Shown here piece by piece: positions 1 through 8,059 of a DNA stretch of 64,000 nt (positions are counted from its first letter, which is position 1; every line of letters starts with the position of its first letter). The position numbers and the translations under genes were made by a program. Under the pieces are notes generated by a model. The model worked only from the letters and a program-made list of their open reading frames with translations, searched no databases and was not told the DNA's origin. This stretch comes from Pseudonocardia sp. EC080619-01. GTDB taxonomy: Bacteria; Actinomycetota; Actinomycetes; Mycobacteriales; Pseudonocardiaceae. The stretch lies in assembly GCF_001420995.1 (NCBI RefSeq), contig NZ_CP012184.1, forward strand, positions 2,402,501 to 2,466,500. Direction: 5' to 3'.

Positions 1-276
1 GCCGAGTACACGGTGGACTTCTGCGGGTTCGCGCCCGGTTTCGGGTACCTCTCCGGGCTGCCGGAACCGCTGCGCCAGCCACGGCTGGAGAGTTCGCGGA
101 CCGCGGTCCCGGCCGGCTCGGTCGGGATCGCCGACGTCTACAGCTGCGTCTACCCGCGCCGTTCCCCCGGCGGCTGGCGGCTGATCGGGCGCACCGACAC
201 CGTCCTGTTCGACCCGTCGGCCGAGCGGCCCGCACTGCTCACCCCGGGCGACCGGGTGCGGTTCGAGGCCCGGTGA
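1..276 (+). CDS. pxpB: 5-oxoprolinase subunit B, C-terminal part (cut by window edge)
   Basis: The reading frame is already open at base 1, so only the last 91 residues are present. They carry the PxpB/KipI-type core (FCGFAPGFGYLSGL, then RTAVPAGSVGIA and a GGWRLIGRT segment), the cyclophilin-like C-terminal half of the family. PxpB works with PxpA and PxpC in ATP-dependent opening of 5-oxoproline to glutamate; in Bacillus the homologue KipI inhibits the sporulation kinase KinA. The stop overlaps the GTG start of the next gene by four bases, so translation is probably coupled. Function is by family; the start lies outside the window. Confidence 0.9.
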   Translation, partial: AEYTVDFCGFAPGFGYLSGLPEPLRQPRLESSRTAVPAGSVGIADVYSCVYPRRSPGGWRLIGRTDTVLFDPSAERPALLTPGDRVRFEAR

Positions 277-1136
277 GCGCGCTGGAGGTGCTGCGGGCCG
301 GCCCGCAGGCGCTCGTCACCGACCGCGGGCGGCCGGGCCACGCCCACCTCGGGGTCCCGCCGTCGGGCGCGCTCGACGGTCCGGCCTACGAGCTCGGGAA
401 CCGGCTGGTCGGCAACCCCGGCGGCGCGGCCGGGCTCGAGCTCCTCGGCGGCGGCCTGCGGGTGCGTGCGCGGGGCGCGCGCGTCGTCGCGGTGACCGGG
501 GCTCCGGCCCCGGTGCGGGTCGCCGGGCGGGCCGCCGCCTCGCACACCGCCGTCTACCTGCCGGACGGTGCGGAGCTCGAGATCGGCAGGCCGGTCGGGG
601 GCCTGCGGGTGTACCTCGCCGTCGACGGTGGGGTGGACGTCGAGCCGGCCCTCGGCAGCCGCAGCACCGACCTGCTGTCCGGGCTCGGGCCCGCCCCGGT
701 CGCCGACGGCGACGAGCTGCCCGTGGGCCCGGGGTCCGGCACGGTGCCGGAGACCGGCCCGGTCCCCGTGTCGCTGCCGGTCGCCCCGGTCCGCCTGCGG
801 GTGCGGTTCGGGCCCCGCGCCGACTGGTTCACCGACGCCCGCCGCGCACTCCTCGATCCGACGTGGACGGTCACACCGGACGGCAACCGGATCGGGATCC
901 GGCTCGACGGACCGTCGCCGGAACGGCTCCCTGACGCGCGGGACCGGGAGCTGCCCAGCGAGGGCATGGTGACGGGCTCGGTGCAGGTCCCGCCGGACGG
1001 CCCGCCGGTGGTGTTCCTCGCCGACCACCCGACGACCGGCGGCTACCCGGTGATCGCGGTCGTGGAACCGGCGGACCTGCCGCTGCTGGCCCAGGCGCCG
1101 CCGGGCACCCCGGTCCGGTTCACCGCGACGGCCTGA
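273..1136 (+). CDS. pxpC: 5-oxoprolinase subunit C (biotin-dependent carboxyltransferase-like)
   Basis: This 287-residue protein fits the PxpC/KipA family: an N-terminal GPQALVTDRGRPGHAHLGVP motif, then PPSGALDG and the C-terminal SEGMVTGSVQVPPDG and DHPTTGGYPVIA blocks. It partners PxpB and PxpA in cytosolic 5-oxoproline cleavage. The GTG start at 273 sits inside the pxpB stop (GTGA overlap). Its stop ends one base before the stop of the convergent gene, leaving no room for a terminator between them. Length is normal. pxpA must lie upstream or elsewhere. Confidence 0.9.
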   Translation: MSALEVLRAGPQALVTDRGRPGHAHLGVPPSGALDGPAYELGNRLVGNPGGAAGLELLGGGLRVRARGARVVAVTGAPAPVRVAGRAAASHTAVYLPDGAELEIGRPVGGLRVYLAVDGGVDVEPALGSRSTDLLSGLGPAPVADGDELPVGPGSGTVPETGPVPVSLPVAPVRLRVRFGPRADWFTDARRALLDPTWTVTPDGNRIGIRLDGPSPERLPDARDRELPSEGMVTGSVQVPPDGPPVVFLADHPTTGGYPVIAVVEPADLPLLAQAPPGTPVRFTATA

Positions 1137-2699
1137 TCAGCCGCGACCGGCGTCCTCACCGTCCAGGATGGTCCGGACGTCGGCGGTGGCCAGACCCGAC
1201 AACCGTCCGATCTGGACGGGATCGAGACCGCACTCGTGCAGGTGCCGGACGGCTCCGGCCAGCTCCTCGCGGCGCCGGCGCAGGACGTCGCCGAGCTGCT
1301 CGATCCGGTCGCGGGAGTCGTCGAGGGTCCGGGTCGCGTCGAGCGCACGGGCGGGGTCGGCGAGCAGCACGCCGAGCAGCCGGTCTCGGGCGTCCACGCC
1401 CGCCGCGGGAACGGCCTGGGTCGACGGCACCACCGACAGCGGCAGCTCCTGCTGGCCACCGGTCTCCGGCTCCACGTCGTCGATCTCGGCACGGAGGATC
1501 CGGGCGCGCTGCACGGCGCGGGCGGCGAGGGCCTGCTGGACGGCCCGGGACATCGGCTCCGGGGCGCCCGCTGCTGCGGCGGCCGGGACACCGTCCGGGG
1601 CCTCGTCGGCGGCGGCCCGGTCCGCGGTGGCGTCCGCGGAGCCCCGGTCTCCGCAGGGCAGGTCCTCGACGGCCGGGACGGTCCGCTCGGCCGACCACGG
1701 GGGCAGCGGGCCGGTGGAGACGTCGTCGGCGACGGTGGGGTCCTCGGTGCGGGGCCTGTCCCAGGCGGTCGGGGCTGCGGTGTCGTCGGCCTCGGCCGCG
1801 GCGTCTGTGTCGGTGTCGGCGTCGACGGCGTCTGCGGCGTCGACGATCCGGAGACGGGCGGCCGGACGGGTGGTGGCCGCGGCGGCGCCCGGGGTGTCGC
1901 CGGGGTCCTGTGCCGGGTCATCGGGGTCCGGGGCCGCCGCATCGGAGCCCGTAGCCGCCGTACGGGGGTCCGGGGCCGCCGTACCGGGATCCGGGGTCGT
2001 CGTCCCGGAGTCCGTTGCCGCTCCGCCGGGATCCGGGGCTGCTGCGGCGAGCCCGGCACCGACCGCACCTGCCGCGACCGCGCCGGTCACCGCCGCCACT
2101 CCCCGGCCGGGCGTCGATTCCACCGTGGACGATCCGGCGACGCCGTCGGCCGTGCCGTCGGCGGCCGGACCGGTCGCCTCCTCGTCCCCTACGGCGGGGG
2201 CGGCGGATCCGCCGCGCGGGGCCGGGCTCGGTCGCGGCCGGCGCCGGGTGGCCGCCGGGACTCCGGTGCGGGCGAGGGTCGCCCCGTCCGGACGTTCGTC
2301 GGACGGGACGGTGATCGGTCCCGCCCCGTCGGGCGCCGCATGACGCCCCGCTGCACTTGCCGCACCCACCGTCCCGGTCGCGGAGGCGGCCGGGGCCGTG
2401 CGGATCGGCAGGCCCGGGATCGGTCCGGTGTCGGCACCGCGCTCGGCGACGGCGTCCGCCACCGTCCGGGGCCGCGCGGGACGTGGCGGGTCGGCCGGGC
2501 CGCCCGCGGACTCTCCGGTCCAGTCCTCGGCACACGGCGGCGGGGCGCCGACCGTCTCCGGTGGGGCGACGGGCAGCGGTTCGGGCGCGGGCGTCCGGCG
2601 GGCGCGCCAGACGCCCCAGAGAACCAGGATCACGAGCACGCCCGCGCCCAGCACCGCCGCGAGAGCGAGGGGCGGGACCGTGAACGAGCCGAGCTGCAT
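1137..2699 (-). CDS. single-pass membrane protein with disordered linker and conserved C-terminus (unknown function)
   Basis: I chose the ATG at 2699 because it begins a clear membrane segment (about residues 8-29, MQLGSFTVPPLALAAVLGAG onward); the frame is open further upstream only as a shadow of the divIVA-like gene. The 520-residue protein then has some 330 residues rich in Ala, Pro, Asp and Thr, including repeated APDPGT-type units, and ends in an ordered 110-residue region with alternating basic and acidic helices and a helix-turn-helix-like tail (HECGLDPVQIGRLSGLATAD). It starts 43 bp after the DivIVA-domain gene, same strand, so an operon is likely. No function can be assigned; a partner for the upstream polar-growth protein is a guess. 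Confidence 0.75.
   Translation of the reverse strand: MQLGSFTVPPLALAAVLGAGVLVILVLWGVWRARRTPAPEPLPVAPPETVGAPPPCAEDWTGESAGGPADPPRPARPRTVADAVAERGADTGPIPGLPIRTAPAASATGTVGAASAAGRHAAPDGAGPITVPSDERPDGATLARTGVPAATRRRPRPSPAPRGGSAAPAVGDEEATGPAADGTADGVAGSSTVESTPGRGVAAVTGAVAAGAVGAGLAAAAPDPGGAATDSGTTTPDPGTAAPDPRTAATGSDAAAPDPDDPAQDPGDTPGAAAATTRPAARLRIVDAADAVDADTDTDAAAEADDTAAPTAWDRPRTEDPTVADDVSTGPLPPWSAERTVPAVEDLPCGDRGSADATADRAAADEAPDGVPAAAAAGAPEPMSRAVQQALAARAVQRARILRAEIDDVEPETGGQQELPLSVVPSTQAVPAAGVDARDRLLGVLLADPARALDATRTLDDSRDRIEQLGDVLRRRREELAGAVRHLHECGLDPVQIGRLSGLATADVRTILDGEDAGRG
1921..2040. repeat. degenerate GGGGTCCGGGGCCGCC-type repeats in coding sequence
   Basis: The stretch repeats a core of GGGTCCGGGGCCGCC or GGGATCCGGGG with unit spacing of about 21-24 bp. 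It encodes the Ala/Pro/Asp/Thr repeats in the linker of the single-pass membrane protein. Such repeats can change length by slippage. Confidence 0.5.
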
Positions 2700-2742
2700 G
2701 GGCCCGGACCTTAGGCCGGTCGGGGCCCGTACGCGTGGACCC

Positions 2743-4824
2743 TCAGCCGCTGCGCGTCCCCGACGACGGCTGCGCCGCGCCGGACCGGCCGTTGCCGGAA
2801 GCGTTGCCGCCGTTGCCTCCCGAGCCGTTCGGACGCCCGTTCCCGGAGCGGCCGCCGGCGCCGTCGGCGGCGTCGGAACCACCGCTACGCCCGTTCTGAC
2901 CGTTGCCACCCTGGCCGGATCCGGTGCGGGAGCCGTCCTGGGTGCCGGTGGCCGGGGCGCGCCCGGCCGTGGGGTTGGCGGTCGTCGGCGGGTCGGCCTC
3001 GGGCTGCGACAGCGACGACGAACCCGCCGCGTCGCCCGTCGACGGCGTCGAGGAACCATCCGATGGGGTGTCACCGGAACGACGGACCGCGCCGACCGCG
3101 ACGGTCCGCTCCGCGGCCCCGTCGGACTTGTCCTGGTGCGGCACCGCGGTCGTCGCGGGTTCGGACCGCCGCGGCTCCGACGCCGGGCGGAACAGGTCCG
3201 CGGGCTCCGGCTCGTCGGTGGCCCGGACGGCCGTGGTCCGCTCCGCGTCCGATGCGCCCTGGTTCCCCTGGGCGGGCTGGGGGCCGGGACGCGGTGCCGG
3301 GGACGGTGACGGCCGCGGGCCGGGACGCGGCCCCGGGCGGCTCTGCTGGCTCTGCTGGCCCTGCTGGCCCTGTTGCCCCTGCTGTCCCGTGGCGCCCTGA
3401 CCCGGCTGGGCCGGACCGCCCTTGCCCTGACCCGGCTGCTGCCCGTGCCCGGGCTGCCCCGGGCCGGACGTGTTCGGCTGCGGTGCCGCGTCCTGCTTGC
3501 CCTGCTCGGCCTTCTCCGGCTTCGGCTGGGCGGACGGCTTCGACTCGGCCGCCTGACCGGGAGTCGCGTCCGGCCCCGGCTTCCCGGGGGCGCCTGCCGC
3601 GGCGGACGCCGGGCCCTTCTGGTTCGAGCCGGACGGCGTGCCCGAGCCGGACTGCTTGTTCGGGCCACCCTGAGCGGCCTGCTTCGGTCCGCCCTGGGCT
3701 GCCTGCTTGCTCGGACCGCCCTGCTGGCCGGCGCCACCCGACTGACCGGCGCCGCTCTGCTGACCGCCGCTCTGCTGACCGGCGCCCTGCTGACCGGCGC
3801 CCTGCTGACCGGTGCCCTGCTGACCGGTGCCCTGCTGACCCGCGCCGCCCTGCTGGCCGGCAGCGCTCGGCTGACCGGAGCCGCTCGGCTGACCGGGCCG
3901 GGCCTGCTGACCGGACGGACCCGGGCGGGCCTGACCGGCGGGCCTGCCCGGCGCCGGAGCCTCCGGGCGGGCCTGCTGACCGGAGTCGGCACGGGCCGGC
4001 TGGGGGCCGGGCTGCGGGCGGGGGCCCGGTCGCGGCGCGGCTCCCTGCTCACCGGCCTGGTTCGCCGCGGCCGGACGGGCACCGTTCACCCCGGCCGACG
4101 GCTGGGGACGGGCACCGGGCTGGGGACGGGCCTGCTGGCCGCTGTCACTGCGCCGGGCGCCGTCGCCGTCGTCGGTGCGGGGCCGGTCGTCGCCCCCGGG
4201 ACGCGAGGGCTGCGGCGCACCGTTGCGGGACGCCTCGTCCGCCGTCTCCGGGGCGGCGGACGCCGCACCCCGGATCTCGTGGCGGGCCTTGTCACCGGCG
4301 CCGCTCGCGGCGCCCTCGGCACGGAGCTCGTCGCGCCGGCGGGTCAGCTCACCGACCTCGGCGCGGAGCTTGTCACCGTGCTCGCGGGCCCGGTCGGCGT
4401 CGGCGCGGGCCCGGTCGACCTGCTTGCGGGCCTCGGCGGTGACGCGCTCGGCGTCCGCCTTGGCCTTGTTCCGGATCTCCTCGGCCTCCTCCTCGGCCGT
4501 CTGCAGGATCGCCTGCATCCGGTCGGAGAAGTTGTCGACGGCGCCGTGCCGCTCGGCGTCCTGCGGGCCGGCGACCGGCGCGGGGCGTGGCCCCGGACGC
4601 GGCGGTGCGCCCTGCGCTCCGGCGGCCGCGAAACCGCCGGGCGGCGACATCGGCATCGGCGGCGGCATCGGCCGGCTCCGCAGTGCGTCGATGTCGGCAC
4701 GCATCCGGCCCATGACCCGCTGCATCTGGACGATGTGCTCGTCCACCTGCCTACGGTCGTAGCCGCGGAGTACGACGTCGAACCGCGGGGAACCGCCCGG
4801 GCGGTCCGCCCCGTCTGTCGTCAT
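2743..4824 (-). CDS. DivIVA-domain coiled-coil protein with long Gln/Gly/Pro-rich tail
   Basis: Residues 13-50 have the DivIVA N-terminal pattern (RFDVVLRGYDRRQVDEHI), which in this family binds curved membrane at poles and septa. A Pro-rich break is followed by a charged coiled coil at about residues 95-170. The remaining 500 or so residues are low-complexity Gly, Gln, Pro and Ala with GQQG/GTGQQ units, ending in a Gly/Asn/Ser-rich tail. Canonical Wag31 is only some 260-300 residues, so this is an expanded DivIVA-like paralogue rather than Wag31 itself; no ftsZ/sepF neighbours are visible. The ATG at 4824 follows GAGGAGAG. The membrane-protein gene follows after 43 bp. Confidence 0.85.
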   Translation of the reverse strand: MTTDGADRPGGSPRFDVVLRGYDRRQVDEHIVQMQRVMGRMRADIDALRSRPMPPPMPMSPPGGFAAAGAQGAPPRPGPRPAPVAGPQDAERHGAVDNFSDRMQAILQTAEEEAEEIRNKAKADAERVTAEARKQVDRARADADRAREHGDKLRAEVGELTRRRDELRAEGAASGAGDKARHEIRGAASAAPETADEASRNGAPQPSRPGGDDRPRTDDGDGARRSDSGQQARPQPGARPQPSAGVNGARPAAANQAGEQGAAPRPGPRPQPGPQPARADSGQQARPEAPAPGRPAGQARPGPSGQQARPGQPSGSGQPSAAGQQGGAGQQGTGQQGTGQQGAGQQGAGQQSGGQQSGAGQSGGAGQQGGPSKQAAQGGPKQAAQGGPNKQSGSGTPSGSNQKGPASAAAGAPGKPGPDATPGQAAESKPSAQPKPEKAEQGKQDAAPQPNTSGPGQPGHGQQPGQGKGGPAQPGQGATGQQGQQGQQGQQSQQSRPGPRPGPRPSPSPAPRPGPQPAQGNQGASDAERTTAVRATDEPEPADLFRPASEPRRSEPATTAVPHQDKSDGAAERTVAVGAVRRSGDTPSDGSSTPSTGDAAGSSSLSQPEADPPTTANPTAGRAPATGTQDGSRTGSGQGGNGQNGRSGGSDAADGAGGRSGNGRPNGSGGNGGNASGNGRSGAAQPSSGTRSG
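3772..3846. repeat. five tandem 15-bp units (CTGCTGACCGGCGCC)
   Basis: Five nearly identical 15-bp units occur head to tail (3772, 3787, 3802, 3817, 3832), differing only at a GGC/GGT/CGC position, with degenerate copies on both sides and a related 9-bp CTGCTGGCC array near 3340-3390. On the coding strand they give the GAGQQ/GTGQQ pentapeptides of the DivIVA-like tail. Length variation between strains is likely. Confidence 0.9.
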
Positions 4825-5056
4825 CGTCTCTCCTCACAGGTCGTCCGGCATTGCGCGGGATACCCACGACCGGGCGAACCCGGTCGACCCCCGGTCGACA
4901 GGGTAGCTGCGCCTGCGCCGTCGCGGCGAACTCCGCAGCGCCCGGCCGCCGTACGGCGGCGTGGCGACCCCCGCGCCGGGGGATCCCGTGCCATGATGCG
5001 CGGCTACCGTCGTCGCCGTGCGACCCCCGCCCGCCGGAGCGAATACCATCGGCGTC

Positions 5057-5521
5057 GTGGACACCTCGCTCAAGGGCACGTTGCACAAGCGCGGACTGCG
5101 GATGACCCCCCAGCGCCAGCTGGTGCTCGACGCCGTGCACGACCTGGGGCACGCGACCCCCGAGCAGGTGTGCAGCCGTGTGCAGGAGACGGCACCCGCG
5201 GTCAACATCACGACCGTCTACCGGACGCTGGACCTGCTCGAGGAGCTCGGCGTCGTCCGGCACGCCCATCTCGGGCACGGTGCGCCGACCTACTCCGAGC
5301 ACCAGCACCGGCACGTGCACCTCGTGTGCCACCACTGCGGCCGGGTCGACGAGGCACCGACCGAGCTGCTGTCCGATGTGGCCGAACGCACGCTGGCGGA
5401 CCTCGGATTCCACCTCGACGCCACGCACGTGGCGCTGTCGGGGACCTGCGTCGACTGCGCGGACCACACGAACCACACCGACGACACGAGCCCCACGGGG
5501 GCCGTGGAGGGAGACCGGTGA
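5057..5521 (+). CDS. nur: Fur-family metal-dependent repressor, closest in motif to Nur (nickel uptake regulator)
   Basis: This 154-residue protein has the Fur winged helix (RGLRMTPQRQLVLDAV, then NITTVYRTLDLLEELGVV) and the stretch HAHLGHGAPTY that is typical of Streptomyces Nur. The metal-binding region reads HQHRHVHLVCHHC and a second CxxC (CVDC) lies near the C-terminus, giving the structural zinc site. I place the start at GTG 5057 (VDTSLKGTLHKRG) because homologous residues begin there; the frame is open to 5018. Nickel specificity is inferred from motif similarity to Nur; Zur or Fur cannot be excluded. It overlaps the next gene by four bases. Confidence 0.85.
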   Translation: MDTSLKGTLHKRGLRMTPQRQLVLDAVHDLGHATPEQVCSRVQETAPAVNITTVYRTLDLLEELGVVRHAHLGHGAPTYSEHQHRHVHLVCHHCGRVDEAPTELLSDVAERTLADLGFHLDATHVALSGTCVDCADHTNHTDDTSPTGAVEGDR

Positions 5522-6639
5522 CCACACCCGGACCCGAGCAGGACACCGACACGACCGGCGGGCCGGCGGACCCCGACGCCGCCGTCCCGGCCCACCACGG
5601 CGACCCGCCCGCCGAGCAGCGTGCGATGGCGCGCGCGGCCGCCGTCGTCGACCGGAGCCACCGCGAGGTCATCGCGGTGAGCGGCGAGGAACGGCTGTCC
5701 TGGCTCCACCTGCTGCTCACCCAGCACGTCAGCGAGCTGCCGCCGGACACCGGCACCGAGGCACTGGTGCTGGACGTGCAGGGACGGGTGCTGCACCACA
5801 TGGCCGTCGCGGCCACGGGCGACACCGTCTACCTCGACACCGAGCCCGGCGAGGGCGCGCCGCTGCTCGACTACCTGACGAAGATGGTCTTCTGGTCCAA
5901 GGTCGAGCCGCGTGACGTGACCGGCGAGCTCGCCGTCCTCGGCGTCGTCGGGCCGGACGTCCCGGACGTCCTGGAGAAGGCAGGCCTGCCGCTGCCTCCC
6001 GCCCCGCACGGCGTCGCCGCGCTGCCCGGCGGCGGTTTCGTCCGGCGTACCCCGTGGCCGGGCAGGGACGCCGTCGACGTCGTCGTGCCCCGCGACGCGA
6101 CCGGCACCTGGTGGTCCGCGCTGACCGCGGCGGGTGCCCGTGCCGCCGGGACGATCGCCTTCGAGGCGCTGCGGGTGGAGTCGCGCGCGCCGCGGCTGCA
6201 CCGGGACACCGACGACCGCACCATCCCGCACGAGGTGGGCTGGATCGGGCCCGCGGTGCACCTGACCAAGGGCTGCTACCGGGGCCAGGAGACCGTCGCC
6301 CGGGTCGCGAACCTCGGCAGGCCGCCGCGCAGGCAGGTGCTGCTGCTCCTCGACGCCGGTGACGAGGAGCTGCCCCGGACCGGCGATCCGGTCCGCCGCG
6401 ACGATCGCACGGTCGGCCGGGTGGGCACCGTCGTGCAGCACCACGAGCTGGGCCCGGTCGCGCTCGCGCTCGTGAAGCGTTCGGTTCCCGTCGACGCCGA
6501 GCTGACCGCCGGCGTCGACGACCGGGTCTCCCCGGCCACGATCGACCCGGACAGCTACGAGCAGGACCCGGACAATCCGCCCCCGGGCCGCGCCGCCCGC
6601 GAGCGGACCGCGGGTGCCGCACGTCGCACGGACGGCTGA
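5518..6639 (+). CDS. ygfZ: YgfZ/GcvT-like folate-binding protein
   Basis: The 373-residue product has the tetrahydrofolate-binding fold shared with GcvT and the YgfZ signature KGCYRGQETVARV, whose Cys is the conserved functional residue. YgfZ proteins help assemble or repair iron-sulfur clusters in the cytosol. The GTG at 5518 overlaps the regulator's stop (GTGA) and is preceded by GGAGGGAG, so the two are co-translated. The pairing of a Nur-like regulator with ygfZ is also found in Streptomyces. The first 35 residues are acidic and probably disordered. The last 30 residues look variable. Confidence 0.92.
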   Translation: MTTPGPEQDTDTTGGPADPDAAVPAHHGDPPAEQRAMARAAAVVDRSHREVIAVSGEERLSWLHLLLTQHVSELPPDTGTEALVLDVQGRVLHHMAVAATGDTVYLDTEPGEGAPLLDYLTKMVFWSKVEPRDVTGELAVLGVVGPDVPDVLEKAGLPLPPAPHGVAALPGGGFVRRTPWPGRDAVDVVVPRDATGTWWSALTAAGARAAGTIAFEALRVESRAPRLHRDTDDRTIPHEVGWIGPAVHLTKGCYRGQETVARVANLGRPPRRQVLLLLDAGDEELPRTGDPVRRDDRTVGRVGTVVQHHELGPVALALVKRSVPVDAELTAGVDDRVSPATIDPDSYEQDPDNPPPGRAARERTAGAARRTDG

Positions 6640-6831
6640 CGCCCGGCCGGCGGTCCCCCGCCCGGTGCGGCAGCCGGGTGAACGACGGCCCACGGGCGAC
6701 CACACGTGGACACCTGTGGCTGTGACGACGGCGGTGCCGCGTCGCACGTACCGGGGTGAGCAGGGTACGGTTAGAGGCACGACATTGATGAGACGAGAGG
6801 GGCCGCCGGGTCGTGTCAGCTGACCGGGCCG

Positions 6832-6853
6832 CCCCTTCCCTGTTGTAAGGGGG
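6832..6853 (+). promoter_or_regulatory. hairpin covering the Shine-Dalgarno of the DUF3073 gene
   Basis: CCCCTT at 6832-6837 can pair with AAGGGG at 6847-6852, a 6-bp stem with a 9-base loop. The 3' arm is the Shine-Dalgarno itself (AAGGGGG, 7 bases before the ATG at 6861), so folding would hide the ribosome site. A weak -10-like TACGGT lies at 6766-6771 without a convincing -35. Function is inferred. Confidence 0.4.
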
Positions 6854-6860
6854 ACCAGCC

Positions 6861-7064
6861 ATGGGGCGCGGACGAGCCAAGGCCAAGCAGACGAAGGTGG
6901 CCCGCGAGCTCAAGTACGACTCCCCTGCTATGGATCTCGACGCGCTGCAGCGCGAGATCGGTAGCGGGACGGCGGTTACTACCGACAACGGCGACGACGG
7001 ATACGGCGAGTACGCCGACCTCGCCGCCAAGTACAACGACGAGGACGACGACCCTCGCCGCTGA
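6861..7064 (+). CDS. DUF3073 small acidic/basic protein
   Basis: The 67-residue product starts MGRGRAKAKQTKVARELKY, the hallmark of DUF3073, a small family found across actinobacteria (Rv0810c in M. tuberculosis, next to purM there as well). The N-terminus is strongly basic and the C-terminus strongly acidic (YNDEDDDP), suggesting nucleic-acid contact plus a disordered tail. Biochemical role is unknown. The Shine-Dalgarno AAGGGGG is spaced 7 bases from the ATG. It forms a single-gene unit with a strong hairpin directly downstream. Confidence 0.93.
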   Translation: MGRGRAKAKQTKVARELKYDSPAMDLDALQREIGSGTAVTTDNGDDGYGEYADLAAKYNDEDDDPRR

Positions 7065-7073
7065 ATTCCGTAC

Positions 7074-7117
7074 CGGCGCCCGGGCCGGGGATCCCGATCC
7101 CCGCCACCCGGGCGCCG
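7074..7117 (+). terminator. nested stem-loop after the DUF3073 gene
   Basis: CGGCGCCCGGG (7074-7084) pairs perfectly with CCCGGGCGCCG (7107-7117), and the loop contains a second perfect stem GGGGATC/GATCCCC (7087-7102). The structure begins 10 bp after the stop codon. There is no U-tract, as is usual in high-GC actinobacteria. Confidence 0.65.
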
Positions 7118-7155
7118 CGTCGCGCGCAGCACCGACTGCGCCCGCTCGCCGCTGC

Positions 7156-7180
7156 GTCCGGTACGCCGGTCGTACCGGAC
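7156..7180. promoter_or_regulatory. 10-bp perfect inverted repeat upstream of the Nudix regulator-like gene
   Basis: GTCCGGTACG and CGTACCGGAC are separated by 5 bases and followed by GGTTTCCCCC. It may be a second terminator for the DUF3073 gene or an operator about 95 bp before the Nudix-wHTH gene. The preceding nested hairpin already serves as a terminator, which favours the operator reading slightly. Confidence 0.5.
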
Positions 7181-7274
7181 GGTTTCCCCCGGCCGGTCGG
7201 ATAGGGCAAGATCATGAGCGCGCTCCCCCGCGGAGCGACGTTCCTGGTTCCGTTCTGTCCGAGGTGGTCACGAG

Positions 7275-8009
7275 ATGCGCGGCAACCTCTTCGCGGTCGC
7301 CGTCAACCTCGTCGTGCTCACCGTGCGCTCGGAGAGCCTGCACGTCCTGCTCATCGAGCGGGGCGAGCAGCCGTTCGCCGGGCAGTGGGCGCTGCCCGGC
7401 GGTTTCGTGCGCCCCGACGAGGATCTGGTCCACACGGCGAGCCGTCGGCTCGGCGAGGAGACCGGAGCCGACACCGGCGACGCCGTCGTCGGTCATCTGG
7501 AGCAGCTGGCCAGCTACGCGGCCCCGGACCGGGACCCGCGTGGCCGGGTGCTGGCCGTGGGCTACGTCGCATTCGTGCCCGACATGCCGGACCCGACCCC
7601 GGGTGGCGGCGCCGTCGCCTCGGCCTGGGTCCCGGTCGACCGGGTACCCGCGCTGGCGTTCGACCACGACCGGATCACGGCCGACGGCGTCGAACGGGCG
7701 AAGGCGAAGCTGGAGTACACGACGCTGGCCGCGTCGTTCTGCCCGCCGCAGTTCACCGTGACCGACCTGCGCCGGGTGTACGAGGCCGTCTGGGACACGT
7801 CGCTGGACCCGCGGAACTTCCAGCGCAAGGTCACCTCGACCGAGGGCTTCCTGCTCCCGACGTCGACGCTCGTGACCGGCGGACGCGGACGACCGCCGCG
7901 GTTGTTCCGCCGGGGTCCGGCGACCGCCCTGCACCCGCCGATGCTGCGTGAGCCACACAGGGCGGCCGAAGCATCGCCTGTCGCGACCGGCGCTGGCCCG
8001 ATCAGGTGA
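7275..8009 (+). CDS. Nudix hydrolase-like protein with NrtR-type C-terminal domain
   Basis: Residues 1-150 form a Nudix domain; the Nudix box (residues 43-64) keeps its spacing, but the REUXEE core reads RRLGEE, so the first glutamate is replaced by arginine. Residues 150-205 (ERAKAKLEYTTLAASFCPPQ, then FTVTDLRRVYEAVW and DPRNFQRKV) match the winged-helix tail of NrtR/YjhB-type proteins, which sense ADP-ribose and control NAD or sugar genes. The tail after residue 215 is basic and variable. GAGGTGG precedes the ATG by 7 bases. It could be a regulator, an active hydrolase, or both; no NAD gene is adjacent. Confidence 0.85.
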   Translation: MRGNLFAVAVNLVVLTVRSESLHVLLIERGEQPFAGQWALPGGFVRPDEDLVHTASRRLGEETGADTGDAVVGHLEQLASYAAPDRDPRGRVLAVGYVAFVPDMPDPTPGGGAVASAWVPVDRVPALAFDHDRITADGVERAKAKLEYTTLAASFCPPQFTVTDLRRVYEAVWDTSLDPRNFQRKVTSTEGFLLPTSTLVTGGRGRPPRLFRRGPATALHPPMLREPHRAAEASPVATGAGPIR

Positions 8010-8034
8010 GGGCGGTCCGGCGGGCTCCGTCTGC

Positions 8035-8059
8035 GGCCCGGGCACGACGGGGCCGGGCC
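8035..8059 (+). terminator. possible terminator after the Nudix gene
   Basis: GGCCCGG (8035-8041) and CCGGGCC (8053-8059) form a 7-bp stem with an 11-base loop 25 bp beyond the stop. I see no gene between this point and the end of purM at 8255. Confidence 0.35.

Noticed and set aside
3720..3920. CRISPR-like periodic repeats
   Set aside because: The units are 15 bp, contiguous without spacers, and encode a regular pentapeptide in a real gene.
3373..6639. A single 1088-codon frame running from within the DivIVA-like gene to the end of ygfZ
   Set aside because: Only the part from 5518 has YgfZ motifs and a ribosome site; the rest is antisense to the DivIVA-like gene or out of frame with the Fur-family gene.
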